Positions 9,321 through 21,448 of a DNA stretch of 64,000 nt are shown here, piece by piece. Made by a program: the position numbers and the translations under genes. The DNA comes from Icerya purchasi (Eukaryota > Arthropoda > Insecta > Hemiptera > Monophlebidae), in contig CM077116.1 in the NCBI GenBank assembly GCA_039619475.1, positions 31,817,183 to 31,881,182 of the forward strand, in the 5' to 3' direction. A model generated the notes under the pieces. That model was not told where the DNA came from. It saw only the letters and a list, made by a program, of their open reading frames with translations, and made no database searches. Numbering within the stretch: the stretch's first letter is position 1; each line of letters starts with the position of its first letter.

Positions 9321-11037
9321 CAGTGAGCAAAATAAATATTCGGACTAGCAAAAACAAAAATAAAAACGCATCGTAAGAGAGGTTAAAAAAATTTTTTTTT
9401 TTCAATTTTTTTTATAGTAACATAAAACATACTGCAATGAACACATTGTGTGAAAAAAAAAAAAAAATTCATAAAAATGAGAAAAATAACGAAAAAATGC
9501 ATCTGTCGAAGCAAAACATAATATTCGAACTCGCAAAATTAATATTCGGACTTGAAATAAATTTCGTATTTATAGCGCTGAAAACATGAAATTTTCGTGT
9601 TTAATATTTGGTGTGCATCCCTTTAGCTTTATAGACAGCATGCCATCTGCGTGGCACCGAAGAAACCAGTTTTTCAAGATAAGTTGCAGGGATCTTGTGC
9701 CACTCTTCTTGCAGTATTTCTTTAAGCTCTGCCTTGCTCGATATCGTGTGTTGACGGACTTTGGAGTCGAGGTATTCCCACAAATTTTCAATTGGGTTAC
9801 AATCCGGAGATTGAGGGGGAGTATCCAAAACCTTTGGGCAATTATATAGCAACCAGACCTTCGTTTTGTATGCTTTATGTTTTGGATCATTATCCTGGTA
9901 AAAAACGAAGGTCTGACGAATGCCTAATTTTTCTGCACTGCTATGAAGGTGATCTCTCAAAATTTCAATATACGCATCGGCGTTCATGACCCCATCAATA
10001 AACACTAAACTGCCCACTCCGCTGGCCGAAAAACACCCCCAAACCATAACTGAACCGCCTCCATATTTTACCGTCGGTTTGATATTTTTTTGTTCAAGTG
10101 CAGTGTTAGGCTTTCTCCAAACCCGAACTTTCCCGTCGCTGCTGAACACATTAAATTTCGATTCATCGGTGAAAATTACATTTTTCCAAAACCCCTCATC
10201 TTTTATTCGGTATTCCCTTGCGAAATTGAACCGCTTTCGTTGGTTAACTGTACTAAGGAGCGGTTTCAGTCGCGCAGTGCGTGACTTATACCCCATACTT
10301 CTAAACGTATTACGTATCGTTTGAGATGTAACTTGCTTACCAGTTCTTTCCAACAATGCTGTCGCAAGTTTTGAGGCGCTCATTTTAGGATTTTTTTCAA
10401 TCTCTCGTCGAATAAATCGTTTTTCTACGTCCGTAAGTTTCTCTGGTCGACCCTTTTGCTTATGCGATTCAATTCGATGCTCCCTCTGAAACCTGTTTAC
10501 AATGTCATAAACGGTGCTTCGAGGTAAATTTAATAACCGCGATATCTCGTTACCCGATTTTCCTTTTACCCGATTAAAAATCACCATTTGACGCACTTCA
10601 CAAGAAGTATTTTTACTTTTTCGCAACATCATTTTTTCACGTAACGCATTAAAACTTGATTTACGCATATGAGTCGATCAATAATGCTCAAAATGCTTCA
10701 AGTGATGATTAGTAGTGCTTACTGATGAGTAATACAACGTTCGCTTGCGTTGCATACGCTCGGGAAAAACCCCAAGGGCGTGTTGTCTACAGATTATTGA
10801 AAAGTCCGAATATTAATTTTGCGCATCCGAATATTATGTTTGCTTTGACAGATGCATTTTTTTGTTGTTTTTCTCGGTTTTTGAAGTTTTTTTTTTTTGT
10901 TTTCTCACACAATGTGTTCATTGCAGTATGTTTTATGTGACCATAAAAAAAAAACATTCAAAAAACCTTTTTTAACCTCTCTTGCGATGCGTTTTTGATT
11001 TCGTTTTTGCTAGTCCGAATATTTATTTTGCACACTG
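9321..11037 (-). mobile_element. Complete Tc1-like transposon (1717 bp)
   Basis: The element starts CAGTGAGCAAAATAAATATT and ends with the inverted form of CAGTGTGCAAAATAAATATT, flanked by TA at 9319-9320 and 11038-11039. The inverted repeats are long, about 235 bp each (9321-9553 and 10801-11037). Each holds three spaced copies of an AATATTCGGAC-like box, one terminal and two internal. That is the IR/DR layout known from some Tc1-family elements, where the boxes are transposase binding sites. The matching place in receptor copy 2 (near 44360) lacks the element, so it inserted after the duplication. Confidence 0.93.
9601..10668 (-). CDS. Tc1-like transposase (DD34E), open frame
   Basis: A 355-aa frame from ATG 10668 with no stops; Tc1 transposases are usually ~340 aa. 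The N-terminus carries two helix-turn-helix units: residues ~20-65 around SRLLNLPRSTVYDIV, and ~80-115. They are joined by a GRPEKLT linker of the AT-hook type. The catalytic triad is visible: D in FTDESKF, the first D of QDNDPKH, and E of NPIENLWEYL, with 34 residues between the second D and the E. The enzyme would cut and paste its own element into TA sites. All key residues are present, so it may be active or only recently silenced. The lysine-rich region before residue 30 may contain the nuclear localisation signal. Confidence 0.93.
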   Translation of the reverse strand: MRKSSFNALREKMMLRKSKNTSCEVRQMVIFNRVKGKSGNEISRLLNLPRSTVYDIVNRFQREHRIESHKQKGRPEKLTDVEKRFIRREIEKNPKMSASKLATALLERTGKQVTSQTIRNTFRSMGYKSRTARLKPLLSTVNQRKRFNFAREYRIKDEGFWKNVIFTDESKFNVFSSDGKVRVWRKPNTALEQKNIKPTVKYGGGSVMVWGCFSASGVGSLVFIDGVMNADAYIEILRDHLHSSAEKLGIRQTFVFYQDNDPKHKAYKTKVWLLYNCPKVLDTPPQSPDCNPIENLWEYLDSKVRQHTISSKAELKEILQEEWHKIPATYLEKLVSSVPRRWHAVYKAKGMHTKY

Positions 11038-11040
11038 TAT

Positions 11041-11405
11041 ATTAGTATGCAACACCTAGGTTTCTTTATTTATTTTATGTTTTTAACAGTAGATTAGAAG
11101 CACCGCGTTTTATTTATAGTTCTTGTACGAAACATTTGATGATTTTTAAGAAATTCATTTGTAATTTGATTTAATTCTATTAGAAAATAGAGTGGACCCT
11201 GCATTACTTTCAAAAGTTTTTGGAATATATGTACTATAAATAAATTAGAAAGAATGTTTGTTTATGTAGATGATACTGTTGTTCTAGCAATTTGTGGTCC
11301 AGTCTGATGTGGTCAAAATAAATAATTGAATTCATAATGATAGTTTAAAAGCAAATTATTTATTCCATTATTATTCAGCCGATCTGAAGGCAGGATGGGA
11401 GATTC
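11041..11405. other. 3' flank of receptor copy 1, end of duplicated block
   Basis: Non-coding. It aligns with the reverse complement of ~43935-44360 downstream of receptor copy 2, for example 'TGGTCCAGTCTGATGTGG' near 11296 and again, inverted, near 44045. Similarity is lost at about 11405, which I take as the duplication edge. Confidence 0.65.
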
Positions 11406-11925
11406 GTAGGTTTGTTGACGTTATTTGTATGTTGCACATTGGAATTTCTCTATAGCAGGCCTTTCCAACCGGATTTATGACAATCGCACTACTATCAAGT
11501 TTAGAAGAAGCATTAATAATTTGTTTTTTCAGTTGTGACTGGGTCAAGCGTTGTAGAATCTCTGTGACTGATCAGTTAATCTCTAATTGGATGGGTCCAC
11601 CATATTACATATACTCTTTACTATGATTTAATGACCGTATGCTAATTATTTTGTTCAACTTCGTATATATACTCCTTAGTTGACGAGCCCGATCTTATTC
11701 CCCCTTTTTTTATTTAAAAAAAAAAAAAAATGTATACTTATTTAACCTAGGTGATGCGTTCGAATTCTGATATCCGAGAAAAGTTGAATTAGCAGATTTG
11801 TTTTCGTTTCCTCCTTTTTTGGCTTCCTTACTTTTGTTTTTCTCACGCCTCTTTAGTGTTTTACCCCTTGTTCATTTAATAAATTTGAAATGGCCAAAAA
11901 AAAAAAAAAAAAAAAAAAAGGTTGA
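11406..11925 (+). mobile_element. Two A-tailed retroposon 3' ends (uncertain)
   Basis: Non-coding, with an A-run at 11717-11731 preceded by 'TTGACGAGCCCG', which resembles the 'TTGACGAGCCC' tail of family B LINEs. A second A-run (24 bases) at 11896-11919 follows an AATAAA signal near 11878. I see no coding remains and no clear target duplications, so these are only candidate retroposon tails. Confidence 0.35.
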
Positions 11926-11999
11926 TTCTTTATTAAAGCCATACGGATTATTTTAATTTTTATTTTGAAAGTTCCTAATTAATTTCTGACATAAATTTT

Positions 12000-14690
12000 G
12001 AATGGTTTCAAGGTGCTACATATATCCATAATAAAACCGGTGAGATATTTCCGTTGATTGCCATTGGCGTCACAGTAAAGAAATTATTCCGGTATGCTTT
12101 ATTTAGATTACGGTCGTGAATTGTGTCGTTCGTCGGGTTTCGGCGGGCTCCTTTAATAGCATATTGTATAATTTTATTATATAAGAAACTACCGTACTCT
12201 CGAACGCAACATCGATATTTCCAAGTCGTCAATTATTTGACGTGATCCTCCGAAATCACTTTTCGTTTTGGTCATCTAGACCGGATTGCCATGGCAGCAA
12301 TTCGCCAGTTCTGGATCGAGTCTCGAAAAACCAAAGCGTAGGGACGCTTAACAAAATATATATATTTTGGCTGTTTTTTTTTTGTTTTTGTTGTGTTCAT
12401 AATTGTCAGGACAAGGTTTGTATTGATGAAAACAGATTCGGTACTAATGAACATAATTAGAAAACGAAAAACAAATTTTTTTGCACATTTTATGAGAGGA
12501 CCAACGTTTTACCTTCTGTAAAAAATAATGATAAAAACGGTAAAATGAAAAAGAGGGCGAAAAAGAAGGATTTTTTGACTTCAAAATATTAAGACATGAA
12601 CTGGGTTACAAAAGTAGGAGAATTATTGCAGGTCGCAAGAAGTCGAGACAAATTTCGTCAAATGGTGGAGTCCATGAAAAGTGGTTAAGCTACACCCGAA
12701 TCGGGTTACACGAAAAAGAAGACGAATCCTTATGCCATCATCGTAAACAAACCGTTTTCTCTTATTTTATGAGCCGGGATATTTCATTTTTCGATTTTTA
12801 GTGCTTTCGAATAGTTTTCATTGTTCCCCTATTCTTGCTATCACTGGCGAATTTGTTACATGTTCAGTCTAGGATATTTATAGTAGTCTTCGGAAAGCAC
12901 CAGAGCTACTCTTCTTTCGTAATCTGCACTCGTGGTCAACGTTTGTTTTTTTACCGCGTGTCCGTTACTGGCGTATTATCAGTTCGTATTTGTGCTTTAA
13001 TGTGTGTTGGGTATTTTCGCAACGTCTGGTCATGTTCTTATAAAATATTCAAAAGAGGAAAATAAGGCGAATCGCAAAATTTAATTTCGGAGCGCGGCAT
13101 GATTTTGTGAGTCGAGGAACTGCTCGGTGCGCCGCATATTTATAATTAAATAACATGATGCATAGTGCGCGCTAGATTAATGCCCCGATAGCTAACGAGC
13201 CCAAAAATAAATAACTAAATAAGTAAAAACAAAGGCTTACGGATAAAATTCGTTTGTTGCGATAATTATTATTTCCAACGGAGGTAATTATCTCTAACTA
13301 ACGATGATCAGTTTATCATACTTAATTAAGGTTGTAGCGTACCACAATTAGTAAAAAAAAAAAAAAATAGAAAGAAAACCTCCACCATACACCGGAAAAG
13401 AAAACACGTATAGCGATATTAGTAAAAGGTCGTTCTAACATTTTTGAATTGTTGCGGACCACCTTTACTGTCATTAAATGGTCGCAACGCTAAACTAAAT
13501 GTGTAATAAAAAGATGTAGGAGAACAATGTAGACGAATGAGTGTTTAGCGAGTGCGGTGCAATCTGGTCCACATTTCTCTTACACCCTAAATCGGGAAAA
13601 AGAAAAAAAAAACAAACGATCCAGTACCGCGAGAACTATAAGAAAAGTGAAACATTCACACAACTCTGCAATCAGGTCAAGAAAGAAATTTGAGAAGCAC
13701 AAAAAGATTGTCCTAACAATTTGACATTTATAACAACTGAAAGGTCCTTGATGCGAAAAATTAGCAACCGACAGGAAATCGACAGATCGACTGCGAATAT
13801 TACAATAAGTGCATTAACCATTTTTTTATGTTTTTCGTATTCCGAGTTATTCAGACCTATTGCTATTTTCGTTTCGGTAAATGTGTTTCATCCGCCCGTC
13901 CGTTACTCGCATATTATCCGCGTCTATACGTTTTAAATGTGTGTTCGATATTTTCGCAACTTTTGGTCATATTGTATGAATGGATTCACATGTATGCGAT
14001 GAGTTATAATTTTATATTTCAGTCGTAAAAATATTTTGCGATTTATTATTAATCTTAACAAGAAAAAAAAATTTCAAAATGTTGCAAAAAGGCTATATAT
14101 ATTCAAAGGGAGACACGAATTCCGCACCAACCCTTAATGCAGCGGGACGTCGGACTCAAATTGCGCTCCGACCCGAAATAGCCCGCCCGCTGGGAACTCT
14201 AATTGCCCACTGTCTTTAAAAAAAATACTCCGAATTTTATAAAATCGACGAAGGAATTTAAAAAATTAGTAAAAGTATCGTTCTTTCAGTGACTTCCAAA
14301 ATGTCTTATCATATCTCGGTGGGGAACGTTTGCTATTTGGAATAACATTTCGGTTGCTTAGAAAAACCTCCTTAAAGGTTTGCGAAAGCAGTACGGTCCT
14401 TATGCTAAATATTTTTAACAATCTAGGAACGTACACATTTAAAGAATGTTGCATAAAATAGAATAATTTTTTGCACGAATATTGTTTAAAATAATGTAAA
14501 TTACAATAATTTAACTGAATCAGTAGAATATTCAGTGCACGGTATATTATGTTTCATGAAGTTTGTATTTTCCATTAATACAAAATACTTTCGTATCAAC
14601 TGATTAATTTACATAAAATACAAATGTTAACATGTAAAATTTCCGAGTTCGACCAATTAGAGGCATCTATTATTATAATATAGAGTTATT
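12000..14690. other. Non-coding, with weak internal repeats
   Basis: No frame here looks like a gene. A diverged direct repeat links ~12955-13045 with ~13895-13980 ('CCGTTACT.GC.TATTATC', 'TGTGTG..GTATTTTCGCAAC', 'GGTCAT'). A segment at 13294-13370 is a copy of the repeat that surrounds the solo LTR at 21.5-22.05 kb. Confidence 0.5.
13294..13370 (+). repeat. Dispersed repeat, uninterrupted copy
   Basis: TAACTAACGATGATCAGTTT, then 'TTGTAGCGTACCAC' and an A-run. The same sequence occurs at 21449-21490 and resumes at 22047, where a 556-bp LTR splits it. This copy therefore acts as the empty site that proves the LTR boundaries. Confidence 0.75.
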
Positions 14691-14692
14691 TA

Positions 14693-15690
14693 CAGTTTAA
14701 AGGATCCAAGTTCCGGAAAAATTTCGTCTCTGATTTTATCTTACCCATCAATCAGTGTTCAGTCTCAATTATAAATTGTCATTTGAATTAAACGCAAATT
14801 TGTTATAAATAGTAACTTTGTCATTTAGTGTACCATCCAACAATATATTTGTAGTATTTTGCTTAATTACAACACATAAAAAAAAATAGCCTTTTATTTA
14901 CGCACTAAAAAGTACAACTTTATTAGTGTGCGACTACCAGATGCGCATCTTAAAATTAAAATCTGAAACTACAAAATATTCTGAAAAATAAAAGTGGGGG
15001 CCGCAGGTAAAAAAATATTCGGTGTGTGTGGTATTGTGATACACAACAACGGAACAATATAATGGTGATTGCAGTTTTGGCTAAGGATGTATTACAATAT
15101 TAATATTTAATTATTAATTTGCGACCTCCGCTTTTATTTTCCAGAAGATTTTGTAGTTTCAGATTTTAATGTTAAGATGCGTATCTGGTAGTTGCACACT
15201 AATAAAATTGTACTTTTTAGTGCTTTAATAAAAGGCTATTTTTTTTTTAATTTTTTTTTTTTTTTAATGTGTTGTAATTAAACAGAATACTACAATATAT
15301 TGTTGGATGGTACACTAAATGACAGTTACTATTTTTAACAAATTTGTGTTTAATTCAAATGACAATTTATACGATATTTATCTTAAAGGTAAACAAATAA
15401 AACAAAAATCACAATATTATTAAATGTATTAAAAATCGCTGACTAGTTTCGGCTACAACAGAGCCATAATCGTAGCGTTGTAGCCGAAACTAGTCAGCGA
15501 TTTTTAATACATTTAATAATATTGTGATTTTTGTTTTATTTGTTTACCTTTAAGATAAATATCGAATAAGTTATCACAACTGTATGAATATGAATCAAAA
15601 TATGACAATTTATAACTGAGACTGAACACTGATCGATGGGTAAGATAAAATCAGAGCTGAAATTTTCCCGAAACTTGGATCCTTTAAACT
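14693..15690. mobile_element. Large foldback element (~1 kb)
   Basis: The left arm, ~14693-15010, begins AGTTTAAAGGATCCAAGTT. It is the diverged reverse complement of the right arm, ~15117-15690, which ends 'AACTTGGATCCTTTAAACT'. The centre is about 100 bp. The right arm is longer because it carries a younger 243-bp insertion (15372-15614 with its repeat). No protein is encoded; this looks like a foldback or MITE-type element. Confidence 0.75.
15359..15614. mobile_element. Perfect hairpin plus tail inside a 13-bp direct repeat
   Basis: ATGACAATTTATA is present at 15359-15371 and 15602-15614. Between them lie perfect 88-bp arms (15372-15459 and 15477-15564), a 17-base loop and a 37-base unpaired tail (15565-15601). 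The uninterrupted arm of the surrounding foldback shows what the site looked like before insertion. The architecture matches the insertion at 49135-49290. Confidence 0.8.
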
Positions 15691-15691
15691 T

Positions 15692-16745
15692 TGCACTTTT
15701 TAGTGCATTAATAAACAGCTATTATTTTTTGTATTTTTTAGTCTGTACTTTTTACTATGTATTTTAACAAAAAACAATAAATTTAGAATTGTATTTTATT
15801 TTGCTTTATTTTATTCAATATCTTGATTATAGAACATTCACAGAAATTTGTATTACGTTTTATTATTAAATAATAGATCACATTCTTTCAATTAAATTGT
15901 CTTCTGTTTTTCATACAATACATACGGAATCCACAGCACATGAAACATAATATTTGACTAATAGCGATCGTTCCAATGATATATCACATGGCCGAAGAAA
16001 AATATATTGTTTTGAAACTTTCGTGCTTTCGGCGCCCCAAAAGTCCTATTTTAAAGTTGGAAATCCAAATGTTCCAAAGTAAAAAAATACATAAGGTTGC
16101 GCATTTTTTGAACTTTGTTCAAAATTTTTAAGTATAAAACTGAGTCACGAGCGAAGGCTACACGACCCTTTTTGTGCATTTTTAAATTATTGGTAAAATT
16201 TCAATGTTTCGTTAAGAAAATGAAATACGAGTTTGCTCCCGACAAATAGCACTCTTTCCAACATTATATCATATGCCTGGAAAAAAAAAAAATTGTTTCC
16301 AAAATTTCAAGCTATCGACATCTCGGAGAGGCTAATTCTAAAGTTGCAAACCTAAATGTTCCAAACCAAAGAAATATACGTACATGCGCATATTTTCAAC
16401 CTTGCTAAACATTTTTAGCTATAATACTCGCGTCGCAAAGTGGGAGCTACATATTAGATTTCACACTTTTTTGAACTTACCGTGAACTTCGAAAAATAAA
16501 ACATGGTTTTGTTCTCAACAAATATAGATCTTTCCAACAATATATCACATGCCCGAAAAAAAAATATTGTTTTTCCAAGATTTCGATCTTTCGGCTCTGG
16601 AAACTCAGATGTTGCATAATATTATTTCTGCAAAAGGACACTTTTTTAATTCATCGGGAAGTAGGTGATAAATCGTTCGCAAGTTCTCCCCAGACAGACA
16701 GAATGACAAACCGAGTTAAATAGAAGGCTATAAAAATGTACAATT
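15692..16745 (-). repeat. Satellite-like repeat, left copy
   Basis: The region holds about three diverged internal units, each with 'TTGTCGGGAGCAAAC'-like, 'GATATATTGTTGGAAAG'-like and 'CTTTAAAATTAG' text (here inverted). It ends with 'GAACTTGCGAACGATTT'-like and 'TTTATAGCC' blocks, also inverted. The same blocks occur in opposite orientation at 40955-41890, then again at ~42962-43100 beyond a 1.07-kb insertion. Non-coding. Confidence 0.7.
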
Positions 16746-18770
16746 AGTACAGACTGACACGTTTATTTTATTAAAATGAATAGTTTTCTGCAACGGATAA
16801 TTCCAACAAAACATAAAAATATAAAATACAAACAAGAATTTATAACCAAGAAATTAGCCCAATTGATAGATAAGTTGCATTTCGCAAAATGTTGCTCCTA
16901 TAAAGCAACTGTATAGATTGCCTACGCTGTAATAGTCTATTTATAGTTTTATTTTAAATTTTATAATAATGTTCATATTTATTTATAAATTTGATTTATC
17001 AGATTAAATGTAATTCACATTTTTATTTATTATATTATTAATAAAAAATCTTATGAATTAATTTTATTTTTTGTTCATTTATTGACATAATGATTTTACA
17101 TTATTTACACAATTTTACTTTGTCGTTAAGGAAATCATTTTTTTTAAATTTTTTTAAATTCGTCGCAAATTTTGAAAGTTTTTTTTTGAGAAACTGAAAT
17201 ATAGTTTCAACTTCCATGTAGTTTCCATCAATACACAACACGCCCGGGAAAAAAATATTTCTTTACTTTTAAGTTTCCAGCACCCTCCGGTAATTTAAAT
17301 TTGAAGCTAAAATATTGCTATATTTTTTTTCCGATGTATCCTTATTTATATATCTATAAAAAGTACATTCGTTTACCGTTTTTAGATTCAAATGGAGTTT
17401 AAATTAAATGCTTATTGGAAATATTTATTTCATGCGATGTAAAGTTTATTGTTTGTTGCATATTTTAAATATCAGAAATAATAATATCGTTTGGCGAGTT
17501 TTAAATTTTGAAGTGATTTTTAGGTAATTTTAAATTCGTCATACTACATATTCTTAACTTAATTCGCGATTTTTAGCGTTCAAGGGTTAGAAGATTTGTT
17601 CGAACGCTATGCATTTTCCGAAAGAGCGTTTGAATACAATTTTTGCACATAACTTCATATTTAAATGTGTAACCATCATTTTTCCTCATAAAAAAACATG
17701 AAAATTTATCCGGCTTGCAATAGTTCATAACAGTAATTCGACAGTTTCAATTACTGCTCCCTTCCTAATCATGGAAAATAAAAAGATGTCCCAGAATATT
17801 GTTATTTTACAGCGGCTTTATAGAATTCCAACTGTTTCTGAAATATTTATCCCTGTAATAAAATTGTCAACATTGATAATTGCTTAACAGTAATGGTAAC
17901 ACGGAATTAACAATTATAGCATATATGAAAGCGAAGTATTTTATTAAAAATAGTAACTCGTAAATAAAGAAAAATTTTAGCTGTCGCTGTGCCAAGAGGT
18001 AAAATACACGTTTGATCAGAAATATAATCCTTTTGAAACTAGAAAGATAAAAGATCATAAATGTAAATAGACAATTAGGAGTGTGTTAAATTACTGAATG
18101 TTGAGCTAACTAGCAAGTTGCAAAAGCCAGAAACAATTTTTAATGATTAAAAAATAAATAAGAACATAGATATATCACAGTTATTTATTAAAATTATAAT
18201 ACTTGTTTTAAAACTAAAAATGAAATTGGAAGTTTAAATATATGTATATATTTTTAAAATTAACCTGATGCATTCTCAAATATTTTTTAATAAACCGTTA
18301 CACAGGAAATATTTTGAATACATAAATAGGTGTAGTATTTTTCGTTGGTAGATTAAAAATTCATTTTAAAAATACAATAAGTAAAAATTTTGAAACCTAT
18401 TGAACTTAAAAAAAATATAGTACGTTGAAGCAGCTATCAGTTTTGGAACCTGTGTTCAATGAACAGCGATTATGTTTCCAGTGCCGTTTTTGTTGGTTTT
18501 TTTATATTTTATATCTGCAAACTTCCGGTGCGGAATTCGTGTATTTAGATTATTAGACCTTTTTTAACCGTCGGCACAGGTAAATAACGATGCGTAATTC
18601 GAGTGTCACCACAAAAAGACGCCTATCACATCGACCGCTAAATGCCCGTTACGTTTCAGACCTAAATTGAAAGTAGAACGTATAAGCGAATATAGAAAAC
18701 ACGAAAGTATTGTTTTAGGTTTATCCGTAGAAACTCAAAAAACTATCTTATAAAGATTCAAAAAAAAAAA
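16746..18770. other. AT-rich non-coding DNA
   Basis: I find no credible gene, terminal repeat or A-tailed retroposon in this stretch; the few short frames are AT-rich and lack any recognisable motif. Confidence 0.6.
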
Positions 18771-18773
18771 ATA

Positions 18774-19275
18774 TTACAGCCAGTTCTATATTAGCTAGAG
18801 AGTTCATTTTTATTTTTAATCGGACGTATTTTCTTCGTGAGATCATAAGAAAATTATAGAACCCTCAAAATCTTAAAATTAAATGGTCCAAATTTAAAAA
18901 AATATAAAAATCGATTTAAAAAAAAAATATTTAAAAAATTCCACAGCCATTTCTGTATGAATTATGGTACTGATTTAACCATAATCCGGCGCACTAAGCC
19001 TCTAGAATACGGAGGAAATATAAAATTCGAAAAATTTTGATATTTACGGACCGAAATTTGAAAAAATACACCCTCAAAACTGAAGACTGGAAATTTTAAA
19101 AAAGTCCACAGCTCTTTCCATGGTAGCTGTGGGGTCACTGTTTTTTTTAAGTGGTGCATTTCAATCGTTAGAATATAGGTAAAATACACGACCCCCAAAG
19201 TTTTAAAATTAAAGAGCCCAAATTTTGAAAAATAATTTAAGCGTACAAATTCTGAGATGTTTAGAGTGATGGTTA
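18774..19275. repeat. ~166-bp tandem repeat, three units
   Basis: Anchors resembling '(T)CCACAGCC.TTTCT' occur at 18774, 18940 and 19106, spaced about 166 bp. They are preceded by 'TAAAATTAAA.GG.CCAAATTT'-like text. Units are strongly diverged and AT-rich. Confidence 0.6.
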
Positions 19276-19609
19276 ACAGCGACTTAATATATCATTGTTT
19301 AAATTCTGATAAAAAAAAAAAAAAATTCCATCATCACATTTAAAAAATTAAATATTGCTAATGTCTTACTTTAAAAAGAACTAAATTTAACATATTCCAG
19401 GCAAATATATTACCCGGCTAGCGGTTACAGGTTTGCAGATATTTTTATCTAAATTCACTTTTTTGGTTAATGTGTTCGTGTGCTTTTTTTTTTTTTTAAA
19501 TAAATATATGCGAACGCTGCAGTCGTTATGAAAATTTACTAAGTGAAATAATTTAGGGTCCGACGGAACGGGCCGCGAAACGCAAGTAGAAATAAAGGAT
19601 GAACAATTT

Positions 19610-20275
19610 GTTTTTTTTTTTGAGCAAATCGGCCGAGGGCGTTACCCAATCCAAAGGTTTGACAGCATTAATGATTATAAAGGACAAATATTAGAAATAG
19701 AACATATGAATGAAGCTAACAAAGGAATAACCAAGGGAAACAGAAAAGAAAGGATGCTGTGAGCGCTGTATGGCGTAGGGAAGCCAAGACGCTAGTATCG
19801 CGCTTTCTGAAGAAATGAAAGAACATTCAAGTAAAATGTGATTTACATCACAAATGCAGTTTGCTTTTAACGGATCAAAAAAAGGCAAAGAGGAGACTGG
19901 ATAATGGAGAAACGGAAGAGTGAAGCAGGAAGCAAGCTGTGATTTAACCGAAGTCTAATTATAGATGAGATAATTGACCGTCTCATGTTGGGGAAATTAA
20001 GAAACCACGGAAAGAAAGAGGAGGAATGGGTTGTACGGCTAAATAAAAGGAAGCAGGATTAGAAAATGCAGAAGGATAGAGACCAGACCAACAGTCGCAA
20101 TGGTAACGAAAGGAAAGAGGGAGAAGACTTTGGGCTGGAAAATTACTAATAAAACGACCATCTAAAGCAACCGAACGTGCCAACGGATCAACTAACTCAT
20201 TGCCCGAAATTCCACAATAGATCAATACGGACAGAGCGGAAATGAAATAGATGTGAAATTAAGGATCGTATGACA
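19610..20275 (-). pseudogene. Family B LINE 3' fragment (RNase H to tail)
   Basis: On the minus strand this begins in the RNase H region ('RSLI', then GISGNELVDPLARS) and continues through the C-terminal 'SFYLAVQP' region. A Cys/His block (CICDVNHILLECSF) follows, ending in an A-tail at 19621-19610. Several frame changes and stops interrupt it. It is a 5'-truncated, old copy of the family described at 37646-40015 and 60821-63451. Confidence 0.8.
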
Positions 20276-20318
20276 ATTTCTCTTGGGTTAGAATGAAATT
20301 AGACTTTGTAACGAAATA

Positions 20319-21307
20319 CAGTGAAACTTCTACTAACGGACACTTCTAAATAGCGGACAATTTTAAAATCCCCGGCACTTTCCCATAAGACACAACATAA
20401 AAATATTTCCCAATAACGGACCTTCCCAAATACGGACGCGAACACTTTAATAAGTATGATTTTGGAAATTCGATTTCTGTTAAACGGACAAAGTTTGTCA
20501 AAAAAAGTTCAATTATTGCCCCCGATTATTGTTTAATAGACGGGGGATTACATGTGGTAGATCCATGTACCGACATAAATGAATCAGCAGCTGAATTCAC
20601 GCAACAACAAAATTCATCCGATGCTATAGTAGACACTGTGGTGACAATAATAATGTTTATGGTGACGAAGAAAGCACAACTACTGGAGTTGACTGTGAAA
20701 CTTAAAATAATGTTGACACTCGCGTTAGTTGTTATTGGAAAACTAAAAAAATCGTATTTCATTCATAAAGCTGATGGTGAAGGGGTTTAAAAATGATATC
20801 CGAACTGCAGGTGCATGTCGAATAGCGGATTTTAAATGAAAGAAATAAAGTGACATTACCGATTTTTTCATGCAAAACTGAAATATTTACAGTATGTGTT
20901 AAAAAAATATATATTTTGAACATAAGTGATTGAAATTATAGATTACCTTGCGTTCCTAAAAACAAAAAGTGATTTATAATCTATTACCTAACTCGTTCAT
21001 CAACTAATCCTGGAATACAAACATAAGAAGTACTGTAGTAGTACTGTACATAAATAGGTACATATATTTTTATATTATACGAACATTTTTTTTTATATTT
21101 TAGACGCGTGTATGTCTTAAGTAAATATGTACCGTATTTTTTTGTATTACCTACTATCTTTTATATTCTTGTTAAATACGTTGCAATGGACAATAATGTA
21201 AATTTCAGTAAGCTGTACATACATTATTATTTCCTATTAGCGGACACTCCTTAATACCGGACAAATTTTTTGATCCCGCGACTGTCCGTTATTCAGAAGT
21301 TTCACTA
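20319..21307. mobile_element. pogo/Tigger-like DNA transposon relic (989 bp)
   Basis: Starts CAGTGAAACTTCTACTAACG and ends with the inverted form (TAACGGACAG and AGTTTCACT), with TA on each side (20317-20318, 21308-21309). Sub-terminal 'GCGGACA' boxes repeat on both sides. The terminal pattern is that of the pogo branch of Tc1/mariner. The interior frame at 20554-20790 has no recognisable catalytic motif, so it is a decayed or deletion derivative. Confidence 0.75.
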
Positions 21308-21448
21308 TAATACAATATTATATTTGCATTTTATCGTAACAAGTTTCCTTGAATTTCCTTTCTTCTGAGATCGCAGAGTTTTATTAACAGTAAACATTAC
21401 AGCGTTAACTAAGCGATATCTTCCTTATTTTTGTGCTTTCACATCATC

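Noticed and set aside
14112..18546. A transposon bounded by 'CACGAATTCCGCACC' (14116) and its inverse (18530)
   Set aside because: The match is only ~16 bp, lacks a target duplication and the interior contains other elements; chance or a shared short repeat is more likely.
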